Assembly: GCF_003515685.1 (NCBI RefSeq)
Contig: NZ_QWEG01000009.1
Location: 1 to 64,000, forward strand
Direction of reading: 5' to 3'
Length of the DNA stretch: 64,000 nt
From: Neobacillus notoginsengisoli
GTDB taxonomy: Bacteria; Bacillota; Bacilli; Bacillales; Cytobacillaceae
The notes under the pieces were generated by a model. That model was not told where the DNA came from. It was given only the letters and a program-made list of their open reading frames with translations, and did not search any database. Both the position numbers and the translations under genes were made by a program. Shown one piece after another: positions 10,355 through 19,020 of the stretch; the first letter of the stretch is position 1, and every line of letters starts with the position of its first letter.

Positions 10355-10810
10355 TTAAAAAATATCCAGTTCAACAATCAACGCTAGAAGCAACTGAATC
10401 AATACTTGAATATTGACTGCAATTTGTGTATCCGTTGTGGTAACTTTAACGCCTCGGGAGTTTTCGACAATCGTGCGTTGTCTCGTGATTTGATTAATGC
10501 GCGCTGAGTTCAGCAATTCCTGAGTGATTTTTTCGGCTTTATCGCTATCGGCAATGGAAAGTCGGATGACAACCTGAATAGCGGCCTGGAGGGCTGCCTG
10601 CAAAGAAAGTGCTGCTTTCGTATCAGTTGAATGTACAGTTACGTCGGCCGAGTTGCGGATGACGATGATTTCATCGGAAACCTGGGAAGTCTCACTGCGC
10701 TGGCGGGCCTCCTGGTCCTGTTTGCCTTTGCCGGTTCCAAGAGCCAGGGGATGGTCCTCATCGCTTAGCGCTGACCATGTCGTGCTTCTATCATATATTC
10801 TTCTACTCAA
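10355..10810 (-). CDS. spore coat protein, CotX/CotV family
   Basis: A 151-residue structural protein of the insoluble spore coat/crust. It carries two copies of the spore coat X/V repeat (about 47-88: IIVIRNSADVTVHSTDTKAALSLQ; and about 112-150: RTIVENSRGVKVTTTDTQIAVNIQ), each a beta segment followed by a hydrophobic helix. The N-terminus is hydrophilic. It is encoded next to another small coat-like gene in the same direction. Expression late in sporulation is inferred from the family. Confidence 0.85.
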   Translation of the reverse strand: MSRRIYDRSTTWSALSDEDHPLALGTGKGKQDQEARQRSETSQVSDEIIVIRNSADVTVHSTDTKAALSLQAALQAAIQVVIRLSIADSDKAEKITQELLNSARINQITRQRTIVENSRGVKVTTTDTQIAVNIQVLIQLLLALIVELDIF

Positions 10811-10897
10811 CGTAATTCCTCCTATCTTTCATTATTCCCTATTAAATTATTCATTAATGGATGATCGCGAAATGGACAAATTATCGAGGGTAAAAGA

Positions 10898-11194
10898 CTA
10901 TTTATTGTGATATCTGCGCCTGAATTGAATTGGTGAACTGCTATTCTTTTTAATCGGCTTCTCAATTCCTTCCTCGTCTCCGGAAACGAAATCGCTTTCC
11001 GTATGTGCTTTAGAGGTATTTTCAAGGAAACTCTCGGTATCTTCCTGCAGCTTGGAAACCAATTGGCGCAACCTTTGTTTCTCGTTGGCTGATACCGATT
11101 TTTTTTTCACGCCATATTTTTGGAGTGTTTTTGAGACTAGCAGCCTAATTAGGTCTGATTGTACATTGCTGCTTTCAAATTTCTCGAATTCCAA
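10898..11194 (-). CDS. small charged protein, probable spore coat component
   Basis: A 98-residue, highly charged helical protein (SDLIRLLVSKTLQKYGV, NEKQRLRQLVSKLQEDTESF) with a disordered, basic C-terminus (SSSPIQFRRRYHNK). It resembles the short CotW-like proteins that accompany CotX, but recognition is weak. It is transcribed ahead of the CotX-family gene with an 87-bp gap. A SigK-like promoter lies upstream, which supports a sporulation role. Confidence 0.6.
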   Translation of the reverse strand: MEFEKFESSNVQSDLIRLLVSKTLQKYGVKKKSVSANEKQRLRQLVSKLQEDTESFLENTSKAHTESDFVSGDEEGIEKPIKKNSSSPIQFRRRYHNK

Positions 11195-11223
11195 TCTTAT
11201 CCCTCCTAATCGTCAAAGAATAA

Positions 11224-11252
11224 TACATCTTATGGGTAAAGGAGTGTACGTG
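11224..11252 (-). promoter_or_regulatory. SigK-like promoter upstream of the coat genes
   Basis: On the minus strand CATAAGAT matches the SigK -10 consensus CATANNNT, with an AC-containing -35 (GTACAC) about 14-16 nt upstream. It lies 30-60 nt before the coat-gene start, as expected for mother-cell expression. The consensus is short, so confidence is modest. Confidence 0.4.
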
Positions 11253-11374
11253 CCCTGAGCAAAGGGTGGATTTATTAAAAAATCCGCCTTCGACCCTATT
11301 AACCCGTGACAGGAAAAGGCTGGAATAGTATAATCAAGTCAAGAGAAAATTTTCGAATAGTTAGAATTAATTAC

Positions 11375-11403
11375 TTGACATTACATATTGCTAATACATA
11401 TAT
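11375..11403 (+). promoter_or_regulatory. probable sirA promoter
   Basis: TTGACA at 11375-11380 is followed by an AT-rich -10 region at about 11398-11403. TTTTCGAA at 11350-11356 resembles a Spo0A box (TTGTCGAA) just upstream; sirA is Spo0A-controlled in Bacillus subtilis. The rest of the 300-nt gap between the coat gene and sirA holds nothing else I recognise. Confidence 0.5.
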
Positions 11404-11498
11404 GATTTCAGGCAAAATGAACGTCGTTCCTTTTGCCTAACGTTATTCATTCTTCTATACAGCCAAAGGAGCAGAATTAGAGGCAGGGAGAGAGTCCA

Positions 11499-11939
11499 AT
11501 GAGAAAATACCAGCTCTATTTAATTGAAGATGAATTTGCATCCCATTACTTCGGAAGAGAGCGCATATTTTTTCATTTGTTTAAAGAGAATAGGAAGGCT
11601 GCCGGGGAACTAAAAAAGATTACCGACTTGCAGATCAGTTATATTACGAAGCCCATGCCAGTGCTGCGCGTCCATCAGCTTTTGCATAAACAGCTAGAGA
11701 AAACGAGCTGTTTTGTTGCGAAAAATGGCTGTTATGTAGTTGAAGCCGCCAATAAAACGAGCCGGGCCTCACTGTCTGTACGGGAAACATATATATTGAT
11801 TGAATCAGAGGGCGGTTATGAAGCCGAAACGACTTTTTTTGAGGTGTTGAGGAAATCCGAAGCCTATTTCCTGGCGATCGATTTAGACAATAATAAAGTC
11901 GGGTGGTTAAGACCAATTAAAGAAAGAAAATTTGTCTAA
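11499..11939 (+). CDS. sirA: sporulation inhibitor of replication SirA
   Basis: Binds DnaA domain I and blocks re-initiation of replication in cells committed to sporulation. The protein is 146 residues and keeps the family landmarks: LIEDEFASHYFGRE near the N-terminus, ISYITKPMPVL in the middle, and YEAETTFFEVL plus GWLRPIKERKFV at the C-terminus. ATG 11499 follows GCAGGGAGAG. Its position between tkt and yneF matches Bacillus subtilis yneE (sirA). Confidence 0.92.
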   Translation: MRKYQLYLIEDEFASHYFGRERIFFHLFKENRKAAGELKKITDLQISYITKPMPVLRVHQLLHKQLEKTSCFVAKNGCYVVEAANKTSRASLSVRETYILIESEGGYEAETTFFEVLRKSEAYFLAIDLDNNKVGWLRPIKERKFV

Positions 11940-12012
11940 TCAGCACGAACTATTGTATAATTACGATTGGTCATTTACACTGTAAAAAGGACAACATGAA
12001 GGAGGAAATACT

Positions 12013-12234
12013 ATGGTGAGTACTGGCTGGGTAATTCTAATTGCTGTTCTGGCTCTTGTGATCGGAGTAGCAGTTGGATTTTTTATAACGCGCAAGTACA
12101 TGATGGATTATTTGAAAAAAAATCCGCCAATCAACGAACAAATGCTTAAAGTCATGATGATGCAAATGGGCATGAAACCGTCCCAGAAGAAAATCAACCA
12201 AATGATGGCTGCAATGAACAAGCAAACAAAATAA
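12013..12234 (+). CDS. yneF: YneF family membrane protein
   Basis: A 73-residue, single-span membrane protein (helix at about 5-25, [19 protein letters not shown]) with a Met-rich cytosolic tail ([25 protein letters not shown]). The family is universal in Bacilli and its function is unknown. A GAAGGAGG site lies 8 nt before the ATG. A terminator follows. Confidence 0.93.
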   Translation: MVSTGWVILIAVLALVIGVAVGFFITRKYMMDYLKKNPPINEQMLKVMMMQMGMKPSQKKINQMMAAMNKQTK

Positions 12235-12239
12235 AAAGG

Positions 12240-12271
12240 ACAAGCACCTATGCATGTAGGTGCTTTTTTCT
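12240..12271 (+). terminator. terminator after yneF
   Basis: AGCACCTA (12243-12250) pairs with TAGGTGCT (12257-12264), followed by a T-run. Confidence 0.85.
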
Positions 12272-12445
12272 ATATTCAGGAACTTCTTTTTTGGGCGTTT
12301 TCACTACAATGGAAGATAATTAAAAATCTTCCTTATTTTTTAAAAATTTGTTAAAATAATAATTCGTTAGTGATTGTGAAAGAGAAACAAAACCGCATAC
12401 CGAATTTAAACTAAAGAAAAAGTGCGGCTGGAAATGGGGGCAGAA

Positions 12446-14197
12446 ATGAAAATATTTGCGGAACTGAAATGGTTTTTTTTGCAGGAAAGAAAAGCGTACA
12501 TAAGCGGAGTCCTAATGCTGCTGCTTGTTGCATTCCTACAACTAATCCCGCCAAAAGTAATCGGTCTCGTGGCAGATCAGATTAAGGAAGGCACCATTAC
12601 ATCCTCCGAGATGCTGAAATGGGTGCTTTTATTGTTTGCGGCCGGTCTGGCGATGTATGTTCTCCGGTATTTTTGGAGAATCATGATTTTCGGCTCAGCG
12701 GTCAAATTGACGAGAAATTTAAGAAATGACTTATACAGCCATTTTACGAATATGTCTCCATCCTTTTACCAGAGGAGAAGAATCGGGGATTTGATGGCGC
12801 ATGCGACAAATGACCTGCAGGCCATTCAGCAGACGGCCGGCGCAGGCGTTTTGACACTTGTGGATTCATTGGCAACCGGCGGCTTCGTCATCTTGGCGAT
12901 GGCCTTTACGATAAGCTGGAAACTGACGCTGATTGCACTTATCCCGATGCCCTTTATGGCGATGCTGACAAGCTGGTTCGGGACCATGCTGCACCGGACG
13001 TTCCACAAGGCACAAGAGGCTTTTTCATCCTTGAACGACAAGACACAGGAAAGCATATCAGGCATTAAAGTCATTAAAACATTTGGCCAGGAACAGGAAG
13101 ATGTCGAGGATTTCCGGAAACAATCCGAAGATGTTGTAAAGAAAAACCTTGTTGTTGCCAAAATCGATGCCTTATATGACCCAACGATTTCCATCATCGT
13201 AGGAATATCCTTTTTCCTGTCGATTGGCTTTGGTGCAAGGGACGTCCTAAATGGCGACCTGACCATTGGACAGTTAATTTCTTTCACGACTTACTTAGGT
13301 CTGCTCATTTGGCCGATGCTCGCATTTGGCTGGCTCTTCAACATTGTTGAACGAGGCCGGGCATCCTACGACCGTGTTTCTTTGTTGTTGAAGCAAAAAG
13401 TGGATATCCAGGACAGGCCGGATGCGATTGATTCCGTGCCAGCGGGGAATATCGTGTATGCCATTGATGAATATGCTTTTTCAGAAGAAAGCGAACCGCT
13501 TTTGAAAGATATCTATTTTTCAGTCGGAAAAGGGGAAACGCTTGGAGTAGTCGGAAAAACAGGTGCCGGGAAAACGACCCTGCTTAAGCTGTTAATCCGT
13601 GAAGATGACGTAAAAAACGGCGATATCCGGATTGGCGGGAAAAGTATTGAGGAGTACCGGCTTGACAGACTGAGGGAAGCAATTGGATACGTACCGCAGG
13701 ACCATTTCCTTTTCTCAGCCACTGTAAAGGAAAATATCGCTTTTGCAAAAATAGACGCAACAGATAAAGAAATAATGGAAGCCGCAAAGCTGGCCAATAT
13801 TCATGACGATATCCTTGGCTTTACTGATGGCTATGAAACCGTGGTCGGCGAACGGGGCGTCTCGCTTTCAGGTGGACAGAAGCAGCGGATTTCCATTGCC
13901 CGCGCCCTGTTACTGAACCCAGAAATCCTGATTCTGGATGACTCTCTGTCAGCTGTCGATGCGAAAACAGAGGAAGCAATCCTTTCTGCACTCAGAAAGG
14001 AACGGGAAGGGAAAACAACAGTTATTACATCGCACCGTCTGAGCGCCATCCAACATGCTGGTCTCATCCTCGTCATTGAGGAAGGCATGATCAAGGAACG
14101 GGGTTCACATGAAGAGCTCATGGCCAATGGCGGCTGGTACAGGGAAATGTATTTGCGCCAGCAGCTGGAAGAGCTTGTTGAGCATGGGGGGCATTAA
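12446..14197 (+). CDS. ABC exporter half-transporter, BmrC/YheI-like
   Basis: First half of a heterodimeric multidrug-type ABC exporter, 583 residues. Residues about 1-310 hold six membrane helices, with the coupling segment FYQRRRIGDLMAHATNDL. The nucleotide-binding domain has Walker A GKTGAGKTT, the Q-loop YVPQDHFLFSATV, signature LSGGQKQR, Walker B ILILDDS and an H-loop (TSHRLS). Walker B carries Asp (LDDS) where a catalytic Glu is usual, as in the degenerate-site subunit BmrC. ATG 12446 is chosen for its GGGGGC site. Its stop overlaps the start of the next gene. Confidence 0.88.
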   Translation: MKIFAELKWFFLQERKAYISGVLMLLLVAFLQLIPPKVIGLVADQIKEGTITSSEMLKWVLLLFAAGLAMYVLRYFWRIMIFGSAVKLTRNLRNDLYSHFTNMSPSFYQRRRIGDLMAHATNDLQAIQQTAGAGVLTLVDSLATGGFVILAMAFTISWKLTLIALIPMPFMAMLTSWFGTMLHRTFHKAQEAFSSLNDKTQESISGIKVIKTFGQEQEDVEDFRKQSEDVVKKNLVVAKIDALYDPTISIIVGISFFLSIGFGARDVLNGDLTIGQLISFTTYLGLLIWPMLAFGWLFNIVERGRASYDRVSLLLKQKVDIQDRPDAIDSVPAGNIVYAIDEYAFSEESEPLLKDIYFSVGKGETLGVVGKTGAGKTTLLKLLIREDDVKNGDIRIGGKSIEEYRLDRLREAIGYVPQDHFLFSATVKENIAFAKIDATDKEIMEAAKLANIHDDILGFTDGYETVVGERGVSLSGGQKQRISIARALLLNPEILILDDSLSAVDAKTEEAILSALRKEREGKTTVITSHRLSAIQHAGLILVIEEGMIKERGSHEELMANGGWYREMYLRQQLEELVEHGGH

Positions 14198-15993
14198 TGG
14201 TGGAAACAAACCTGACAGACAAGGAGCAGCGGAAAATTCTGTTCCGGCTCCTGACTTATTCGAAACCGCATAAAAAGGCAATCACAGTGGCATTTACACT
14301 TCTCCTCCTGACAACACTCGGGGATATTGCCGGACCTTATCTTGTCAAAATATTCATTGATGACTATTTGACACCTGGGAGAATAGAATTTGAACCGCTG
14401 ATGACACTTGGGCTCGTCTATATGGGCATCCAGGTCATGAAAGTTTTCTTATTATATTTCCAGCTGGTGAAGTTCCAAGAAATTGCGCTGAAAATCATCC
14501 AGCAATTAAGAATTGATGTTTTTTCGAAGGTTCAGGCTTTAGGGATGAGGTATTTTGATAAAACCCCTGCCGGAAGCATAGTTTCAAGGGTAACAAATGA
14601 TACTGAGGCAATTAAGGATATGTTTGTAACAGTGCTCGCGACGTTTATCCAGAGCGGTGTTTTCCTGTTTGGCATCTTTGTCGCGATGTTCTTCCTTGAT
14701 GTAAAGCTGGCCTTGTTTTGTACATTGCTCGTACCGGTTATTTTGGCTGTGATCCGGATGTACAGAAAATTCAGTTCCCGCTTTTACCTCGATATGCGCG
14801 AAAGGCTTAGCCAACTGAATGCAAAGCTGAGTGAATCGCTTCAGGGGATGCCGATTATCCAGGTTTTCAGACAGGAAAAAAGGCTAAGGCAGGAATTTGC
14901 CGATATTAACGAACGCCATTATCAGGCGGGAATGAAAAATATTAAGCTGGATGGGTTGTTGCTCAGGCCAGCGATTGACATGATTTACATTTTTGCACTA
15001 ATTCTCGTGTTGAGTTATTTCGGCATCACATCCATGAAGCTCGCTGTAGAAATCGGAGTTTTGTATGCGTTCATCAACTACCTCGACCGATTCTTTGAGC
15101 CGGTGAACCAGATGATGATGAGGCTTTCTTTATATCAGCAGGCAATTGTTGCGGGTTCAAGGGTCTTCAAGTTATTGGACGAGGAGGAATATGCGCCGGC
15201 ACAGAACAGGGAAACGGACCTTGAAATTCGGGCGGGAAAAATTGAAATCCGGGATCTTAGCTTTTCGTATGATGGGAAGAAGGATGTATTGAAAAATATC
15301 TCTTTCACCGCCAACCCAGGCGAAACAGTCGCGCTAGTAGGGCATACGGGAAGCGGTAAAAGTTCAATCATCAACCTGCTCATGAGGTTTTATGAATTCA
15401 ACCGCGGGGATATTCTCATTGATGGAGTATCTTCCCGTGATTATTCGAAAGAAGAACTTCGCAAAAAAATGGGGCTTGTCCTTCAGGATCCATTCCTGTT
15501 CTACGGGACTGTGAAAGATAATATCAAGCTTCATGACAAGGAAATGCCTGATGAAACGGTAGCTGAGGCTGCCAGGTTCGTTCAGGCGCATACATTCATT
15601 GAAAAGCTTAATGGCCATTACGACCATAAAGTCGTCGAGCGGGGGGCTGCATTCTCGAGTGGGCAGCGGCAATTGATTGCTTTTGCAAGGACGATCGCCA
15701 CAGATCCTAAAATTCTCGTTCTGGATGAAGCGACGGCAAATATTGATACGGAAACTGAGGAAGCGATTCAGACCGCGCTTGAAAAGATGAGGAAAGGAAG
15801 GACGACGATAGCGATTGCGCACCGCTTGTCCACGATTCAGGATGCGGATCAGATTTTAGTTCTGCATCAGGGTGAAATCGTCGAACGCGGAACTCATCAG
15901 GAGCTGTTGTCATTGAGAGGGCTCTACCATAAGATGTACCTTTTGCAAAATGGGCTGGTTGAGAGGATGGAAGACGCCGTTAACCACGGGTGA
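14197..15993 (+). CDS. ABC exporter half-transporter, BmrD/YheH-like
   Basis: Partner subunit of the exporter, 598 residues. It has six membrane helices followed by a nucleotide-binding domain with Walker A GHTGSGKSS, Q-loop LVLQDPFLFYGTV, signature region FSSGQRQ, Walker B ILVLDEA (with the catalytic Glu) and H-loop IAHRLS. The complete Walker B Glu here and Asp in the upstream subunit fit an asymmetric heterodimer with one active ATP site. The ATG overlaps the upstream stop (TTAATGG), so the two are translationally coupled. The substrate is unknown. Confidence 0.88.
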   Translation: MVETNLTDKEQRKILFRLLTYSKPHKKAITVAFTLLLLTTLGDIAGPYLVKIFIDDYLTPGRIEFEPLMTLGLVYMGIQVMKVFLLYFQLVKFQEIALKIIQQLRIDVFSKVQALGMRYFDKTPAGSIVSRVTNDTEAIKDMFVTVLATFIQSGVFLFGIFVAMFFLDVKLALFCTLLVPVILAVIRMYRKFSSRFYLDMRERLSQLNAKLSESLQGMPIIQVFRQEKRLRQEFADINERHYQAGMKNIKLDGLLLRPAIDMIYIFALILVLSYFGITSMKLAVEIGVLYAFINYLDRFFEPVNQMMMRLSLYQQAIVAGSRVFKLLDEEEYAPAQNRETDLEIRAGKIEIRDLSFSYDGKKDVLKNISFTANPGETVALVGHTGSGKSSIINLLMRFYEFNRGDILIDGVSSRDYSKEELRKKMGLVLQDPFLFYGTVKDNIKLHDKEMPDETVAEAARFVQAHTFIEKLNGHYDHKVVERGAAFSSGQRQLIAFARTIATDPKILVLDEATANIDTETEEAIQTALEKMRKGRTTIAIAHRLSTIQDADQILVLHQGEIVERGTHQELLSLRGLYHKMYLLQNGLVERMEDAVNHG

Positions 15994-16017
15994 AAGATTA
16001 TATGTTAAAATGGAACG

Positions 16018-16049
16018 TGACAGCCTGGCTGCTTTCAGCCAGGCTGTCA
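16018..16049. terminator. hairpin between the ABC genes and the Spo0E-like gene
   Basis: TGACAGCCTGGCT and AGCCAGGCTGTCA form a 13-bp perfect stem with a 6-nt loop. There is no long T-run on either side, but it is placed as a bidirectional terminator between converging genes. Confidence 0.65.
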
Positions 16050-16052
16050 TGT

Positions 16053-16223
16053 TTAGTGGATATGTACTTTTTGCACAAAGTTCTGGTTGTATTGGTTCAG
16101 TAACTGATCCAATTCTTGGCTGTATTTAATTGCAATAGAGGAACTCAAGCCGTTATCGGAAGCGACTTGAATTAATTCCGCTCTCTTTTTTTCTATGAGG
16201 GAGAGCAAGTCCTGTTTCAACAC
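16053..16223 (-). CDS. Spo0E-like aspartyl-phosphate phosphatase (short gene)
   Basis: A 56-residue protein missed by a 60-residue cutoff. Translation from GTG 16223 reads MLKQDLLSLIEKKRAEL, then IQVASDNGLSSSIAIKYSQELDQLLNQY. This is the Spo0E helical hairpin with the family signature S-Q-E-L-D-x-L-[LI]-N. Family members dephosphorylate Spo0A~P and restrain sporulation. GAAAGGA lies 9 nt before the GTG. Together with sirA it adds a second sporulation-control gene to this region. Confidence 0.85.
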   Translation of the reverse strand: MLKQDLLSLIEKKRAELIQVASDNGLSSSIAIKYSQELDQLLNQYNQNFVQKVHIH

Positions 16224-16483
16224 GGCTGCAATTCCTTTCTGGAGTGTCTCCGTTTTTGTAAGTAAAATAAGACAAAATCTAACAATTGATATTCTCGACT
16301 AAGTATACCTCATTATGGTAATAAATTCAAAGAGTATTTGTCAATAAATATCCAGTATATTGGCATTGTTAATAAGTTATTAAATTGGCGGAGGTGACAC
16401 AAAACGTTCATCCGGAATGGTATCCTTTACTGTCGGGAGTTTGTTAGAATAAAAGAAGCATACTAGTTTGGGAGTTGGGTTAC

Positions 16484-17194
16484 ATGGCTACAGATGTCAA
16501 TTTATTTCTCGCTTTAGGCGCGGGATTCTTGAGCTTCATTTCGCCTTGCTGCTTGCCTTTATATCCTGCATTCCTTTCGTATATTACCGGGATGTCAGTC
16601 AGCGAACTAAAGGGCGAAAATGGCATGATGCAAAGGCGGAGCATCATTCACACGATCTTTTTCCTGATCGGTTTCTCATCGATCTTTATCATGCTTGGCT
16701 TTACGACCTCATTCCTCGGCCAATTCCTGTTTCAAAATCAGGAAATGATCCGTAGGATAGGAGCCATTTTCATGATTTTGTTTGGGTTGATGGTCATAGG
16801 AGTTTTCAAGCCGGAATTTCTAATGAAGGACCGCAAATTTGAGTTTAAGAACCGGCCTTCAGGGTATGCGGGAAGCATCTTGATTGGTATGGCATTCGCT
16901 GCAGGATGGACTCCATGTACAGGGCCGATTCTTGGGGCAGTATTGTCAATGGCCGCAACAAATCCTGAATCAAGCATGCTATTGATGATTGCGTACGTTC
17001 TTGGTTTTGCAATTCCGTTTTTCATTTTATCCTTCTTTATCGGCCGGATGGGCTGGATCCGCAGGAATTCAATAAAAATTATGAAGATTGGCGGCTATGT
17101 CATGATTGTAATGGGGATTATGTTATTCTTTGACTTGCTGACCAAAATCATTATCTTACTCATGCCATTATTCGGTGGATTTACAGGGTTTTAA
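16484..17194 (+). CDS. ccdA: cytochrome c biogenesis thiol transporter CcdA
   Basis: Six-helix membrane protein that passes reducing equivalents from cytosolic thioredoxin to the outer face for cytochrome c maturation and spore development. It is 236 residues. The redox motifs are visible: [12 protein letters not shown] in helix 1 and [12 protein letters not shown] in helix 4. ATG 16484 is preceded by GGGAGTTGG; an upstream TTG (16475) overlaps that site. It is followed by ccdC. Confidence 0.93.
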   Translation: MATDVNLFLALGAGFLSFISPCCLPLYPAFLSYITGMSVSELKGENGMMQRRSIIHTIFFLIGFSSIFIMLGFTTSFLGQFLFQNQEMIRRIGAIFMILFGLMVIGVFKPEFLMKDRKFEFKNRPSGYAGSILIGMAFAAGWTPCTGPILGAVLSMAATNPESSMLLMIAYVLGFAIPFFILSFFIGRMGWIRRNSIKIMKIGGYVMIVMGIMLFFDLLTKIIILLMPLFGGFTGF

Positions 17195-17296
17195 TTACTG
17201 TAATGGAACAATATTCCTAGATTGTTTGACTGTGATTTTTCATGCTGTTTATAGTATTATTATTATGTTAACCTTATCAAGATTGGGATGAGACTG

Positions 17297-17779
17297 ATGA
17301 ATTTAGTAATTGCTTCCTCCATCGGTGCGGTTGGCATGGCAACACTGGCGATGTTCGTCCGGATGAAAGCGGCAAAAAAGCCCGCTTCCATCAAAAAGAT
17401 TATTCTTCCTCCCGTCTTTATGAGCAGCGGGGCGCTTATGTATATTGTTCCTCAATTCCGTCTTACGTCAATGGAAATGGTTGAGGCAGTTGTTGTAGGG
17501 ATGCTGTTTTCGATTCTGCTGATTAAGACGTCGGCTTTTGAAATCAAAGGTGACCAAATTTACTTAAAACGGTCAAAAGCATTTTTCTTCATCTTAATTG
17601 GCTTGCTTATTGTCCGGATCATCATGAAGACAATATTAAGCGCAACAATCGATTTTGGGGAAGTATCAGGCATGTTCTTCCTGTTGGCATTTTCAATGAT
17701 TGTGCCATGGCGGATTGCGATGTATAGGGATTTTAAAAAGCTACAGAAACAATTGGATAACAAGGAACAGCTGGCGTAG
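17297..17779 (+). CDS. ccdC: CcdC/YneJ family membrane protein
   Basis: A 160-residue membrane protein of the CcdC family with about four helices; the conserved start KKIILPPVFMSSGALMY identifies it. It is found next to ccdA in Bacilli, and its exact role in cytochrome c maturation is unresolved. ATG 17297 has GGGATGAG upstream; ATG 17288 is an alternative adding three residues. The response-regulator-like gene yneI, which sits between ccdA and ccdC in Bacillus subtilis, is absent here. Confidence 0.88.
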   Translation: MNLVIASSIGAVGMATLAMFVRMKAAKKPASIKKIILPPVFMSSGALMYIVPQFRLTSMEMVEAVVVGMLFSILLIKTSAFEIKGDQIYLKRSKAFFFILIGLLIVRIIMKTILSATIDFGEVSGMFFLLAFSMIVPWRIAMYRDFKKLQKQLDNKEQLA

Positions 17780-17804
17780 AAAAAGTTCGCCGGCTGTTTT
17801 TTTG
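17766..17804 (+). terminator. terminator overlapping the ccdC stop
   Basis: CAGCTGGCG (17768-17776) pairs with CGCCGGCTG (17788-17796), followed by seven Ts. Confidence 0.85.
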
Positions 17805-18004
17805 TTTGGGACAGTCGGTGGGGAAATTGGGTCTGTTCTCTTCGAACATGGCTGAACTTGGGACAGCTGTCGTGGGAAAGAGCTTTGTACTGTCCCAAGC
17901 TGGGTGAACTTGTGACTGTTGGTGGTGAAAAGAGCTGTGTGGTGTCCCAACATGGTCGAACTTGGGACAGGTGGCGTGGAAAAGAGCTGCGTATTGTCCC
18001 TAAA
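17802..18004. repeat. four imperfect 52-bp tandem repeats
   Basis: GAACTT-phased units start at 17854, 17906 and 17958, each exactly 52 bp apart. A more diverged unit begins at about 17802. Each has GGGACAG near its start and TGTCCC about 30 nt later, so units can form GGGACAG/TGTCCC stems. They lie between the ccdC terminator and the yneK terminator and encode nothing. Confidence 0.85.
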
Positions 18005-18067
18005 GAATAGATGTTTGTAATTCTAGATCAGCCGCACGTTAAAGAGTTTAATAAACTTTCTTCTGCA

Positions 18068-18096
18068 AAAAATAAAAACCGCCTAAATAGGCGGCT
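18068..18096 (-). terminator. yneK terminator
   Basis: On the minus strand GCCGCCTATTTAGGCGGT is followed by a T-rich tract immediately after the yneK stop. Confidence 0.8.
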
Positions 18097-18520
18097 AGAA
18101 CAAATGATCAAATGGCGTTATATCGATTTGTTTTTCGTTCAAATGCTTCTTCAAAAACTTATGGTCGCGTTTTGGGGTAGCAAGGATATAACCGCGAATG
18201 ACAAGATCCTGGTCAATCTTTTTAACTTTTTCATTCAGCGCCAGCTCGCCAATTTTGCCGGCAATCTTGTGCCTTGCGACATCACGGAAGAGCTCTGGTA
18301 CAGGCGAGACGAGTTCTTCGAGGAAATCTTTCAGGTCGTCCGGCCATAAGTGGCGTGATTCATTCACATAATGCTCTTCCCAGTCCATGATCGATTTCCC
18401 ATCTTCCTTCGGGAGCTTTTTCAGGAATTTCCGGAACATGAAATAGCCGCCAATTGCAAACAATCCTATTAATGTAATTCCCCAAAAGAAAATGAACCAT
18501 TGAGCCCAAACGTTTTGCAT
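18095..18520 (-). CDS. yneK: DUF2621 membrane protein YneK
   Basis: A 141-residue protein with one N-terminal membrane helix (about 6-29, WFIFFWGITLIGLFAIGGYFMF) followed by a basic stretch and a cytosolic helical domain (DWEEHYVNESRHLWPDDLKDFLEELVSPVPELFRDVARHKI). It matches the DUF2621 family by position (ccdA-ccdC-yneK) and composition. Its function is unknown. ATG 18520 is preferred because AGGTGA lies 5-6 nt upstream. Confidence 0.82.
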   Translation of the reverse strand: MQNVWAQWFIFFWGITLIGLFAIGGYFMFRKFLKKLPKEDGKSIMDWEEHYVNESRHLWPDDLKDFLEELVSPVPELFRDVARHKIAGKIGELALNEKVKKIDQDLVIRGYILATPKRDHKFLKKHLNEKQIDITPFDHLF

Positions 18521-18655
18521 ACTGTTCACCTACAACTTATATTCTCACTTTCTATTATAGTGTGTTTCAGCAAAATATGACAAGACTAAGACATTATTGG
18601 CAAAGTGGTGGCTTCTCGATGAAATAATTGATATAATGATAACTGTCTTTGATAC

Positions 18656-18752
18656 GGGGCTGAATGGGGTACTGGTGTCCCCCACGGTCTTCAAAACCGC
18701 TTGTGACCTGCGTGCCAGGTCAGGTGGGTTCGATTCCCACACAGTCCCGCCA
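18656..18752 (+). tRNA. selC: tRNA-Sec (anticodon UCA)
   Basis: A 97-nt tRNA with encoded CCA. The anticodon loop is CTTCAAA (anticodon UCA) on a CGGT/ACCG stem. The long variable arm pairs TGACCTG with CAGGTCA, and the T arm is GTGGG-TTCGATT-CCCAC. The acceptor GGGGCTG pairs with CAGTCCC (one G-U), consistent with the 8+5 tRNA-Sec class. It delivers selenocysteine at UGA via SelB, so the genome should carry selA, selB and selD; none is in this window. Its 3' half is repeated three times downstream, marking it as an integration hotspot. Confidence 0.93.
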
Positions 18753-18765
18753 AATATACATAGGT

Positions 18766-18800
18766 AACCGCACAGTCAATTTTGATTCGTGCGGTTTTTT
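18766..18800 (+). terminator. selC terminator
   Basis: AACCGCAC (18766-18773) pairs with GTGCGGTT (18789-18796), then a T-run. Related terminators follow two of the downstream selC remnants (31100-31137 and 48778-48814). Confidence 0.85.
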
Positions 18801-19020
18801 CTTTTTATTGATAAAGAATGCGAGAACGATATTACAATGGTGTATATGATGCAAAAGCCTAAAAGGAGAGGGACCTTGACTCTTAAGGGCTCATCGGAAT
18901 CCCGCTGTCTTTTGGTAATAAATAGGGTTTTTTCGACAAATAACAATTCCCGGTGGAGGTTTTCACAAACCTATATAGAATAAGTTTAGGAAGGAATATA
19001 TGTGTAAAGGAGGGTATAAA

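Noticed and set aside
12826-13287. 153-residue minus-strand ORF inside the first ABC gene
   Set aside because: Overlaps a well-supported exporter gene on the other strand and looks like an antisense shadow.
15364-15822. 152-residue minus-strand ORF inside the second ABC gene
   Set aside because: Fully within the nucleotide-binding domain coding region; no RBS or recognisable domain.
17802-18004. CRISPR array reading of the 52-bp repeats
   Set aside because: Whole units repeat in tandem without unique spacers and there are no cas genes.
18011-18349. 112-residue forward ORF after the tandem repeats
   Set aside because: Antisense to yneK, which has a better RBS, terminator and conserved gene order.
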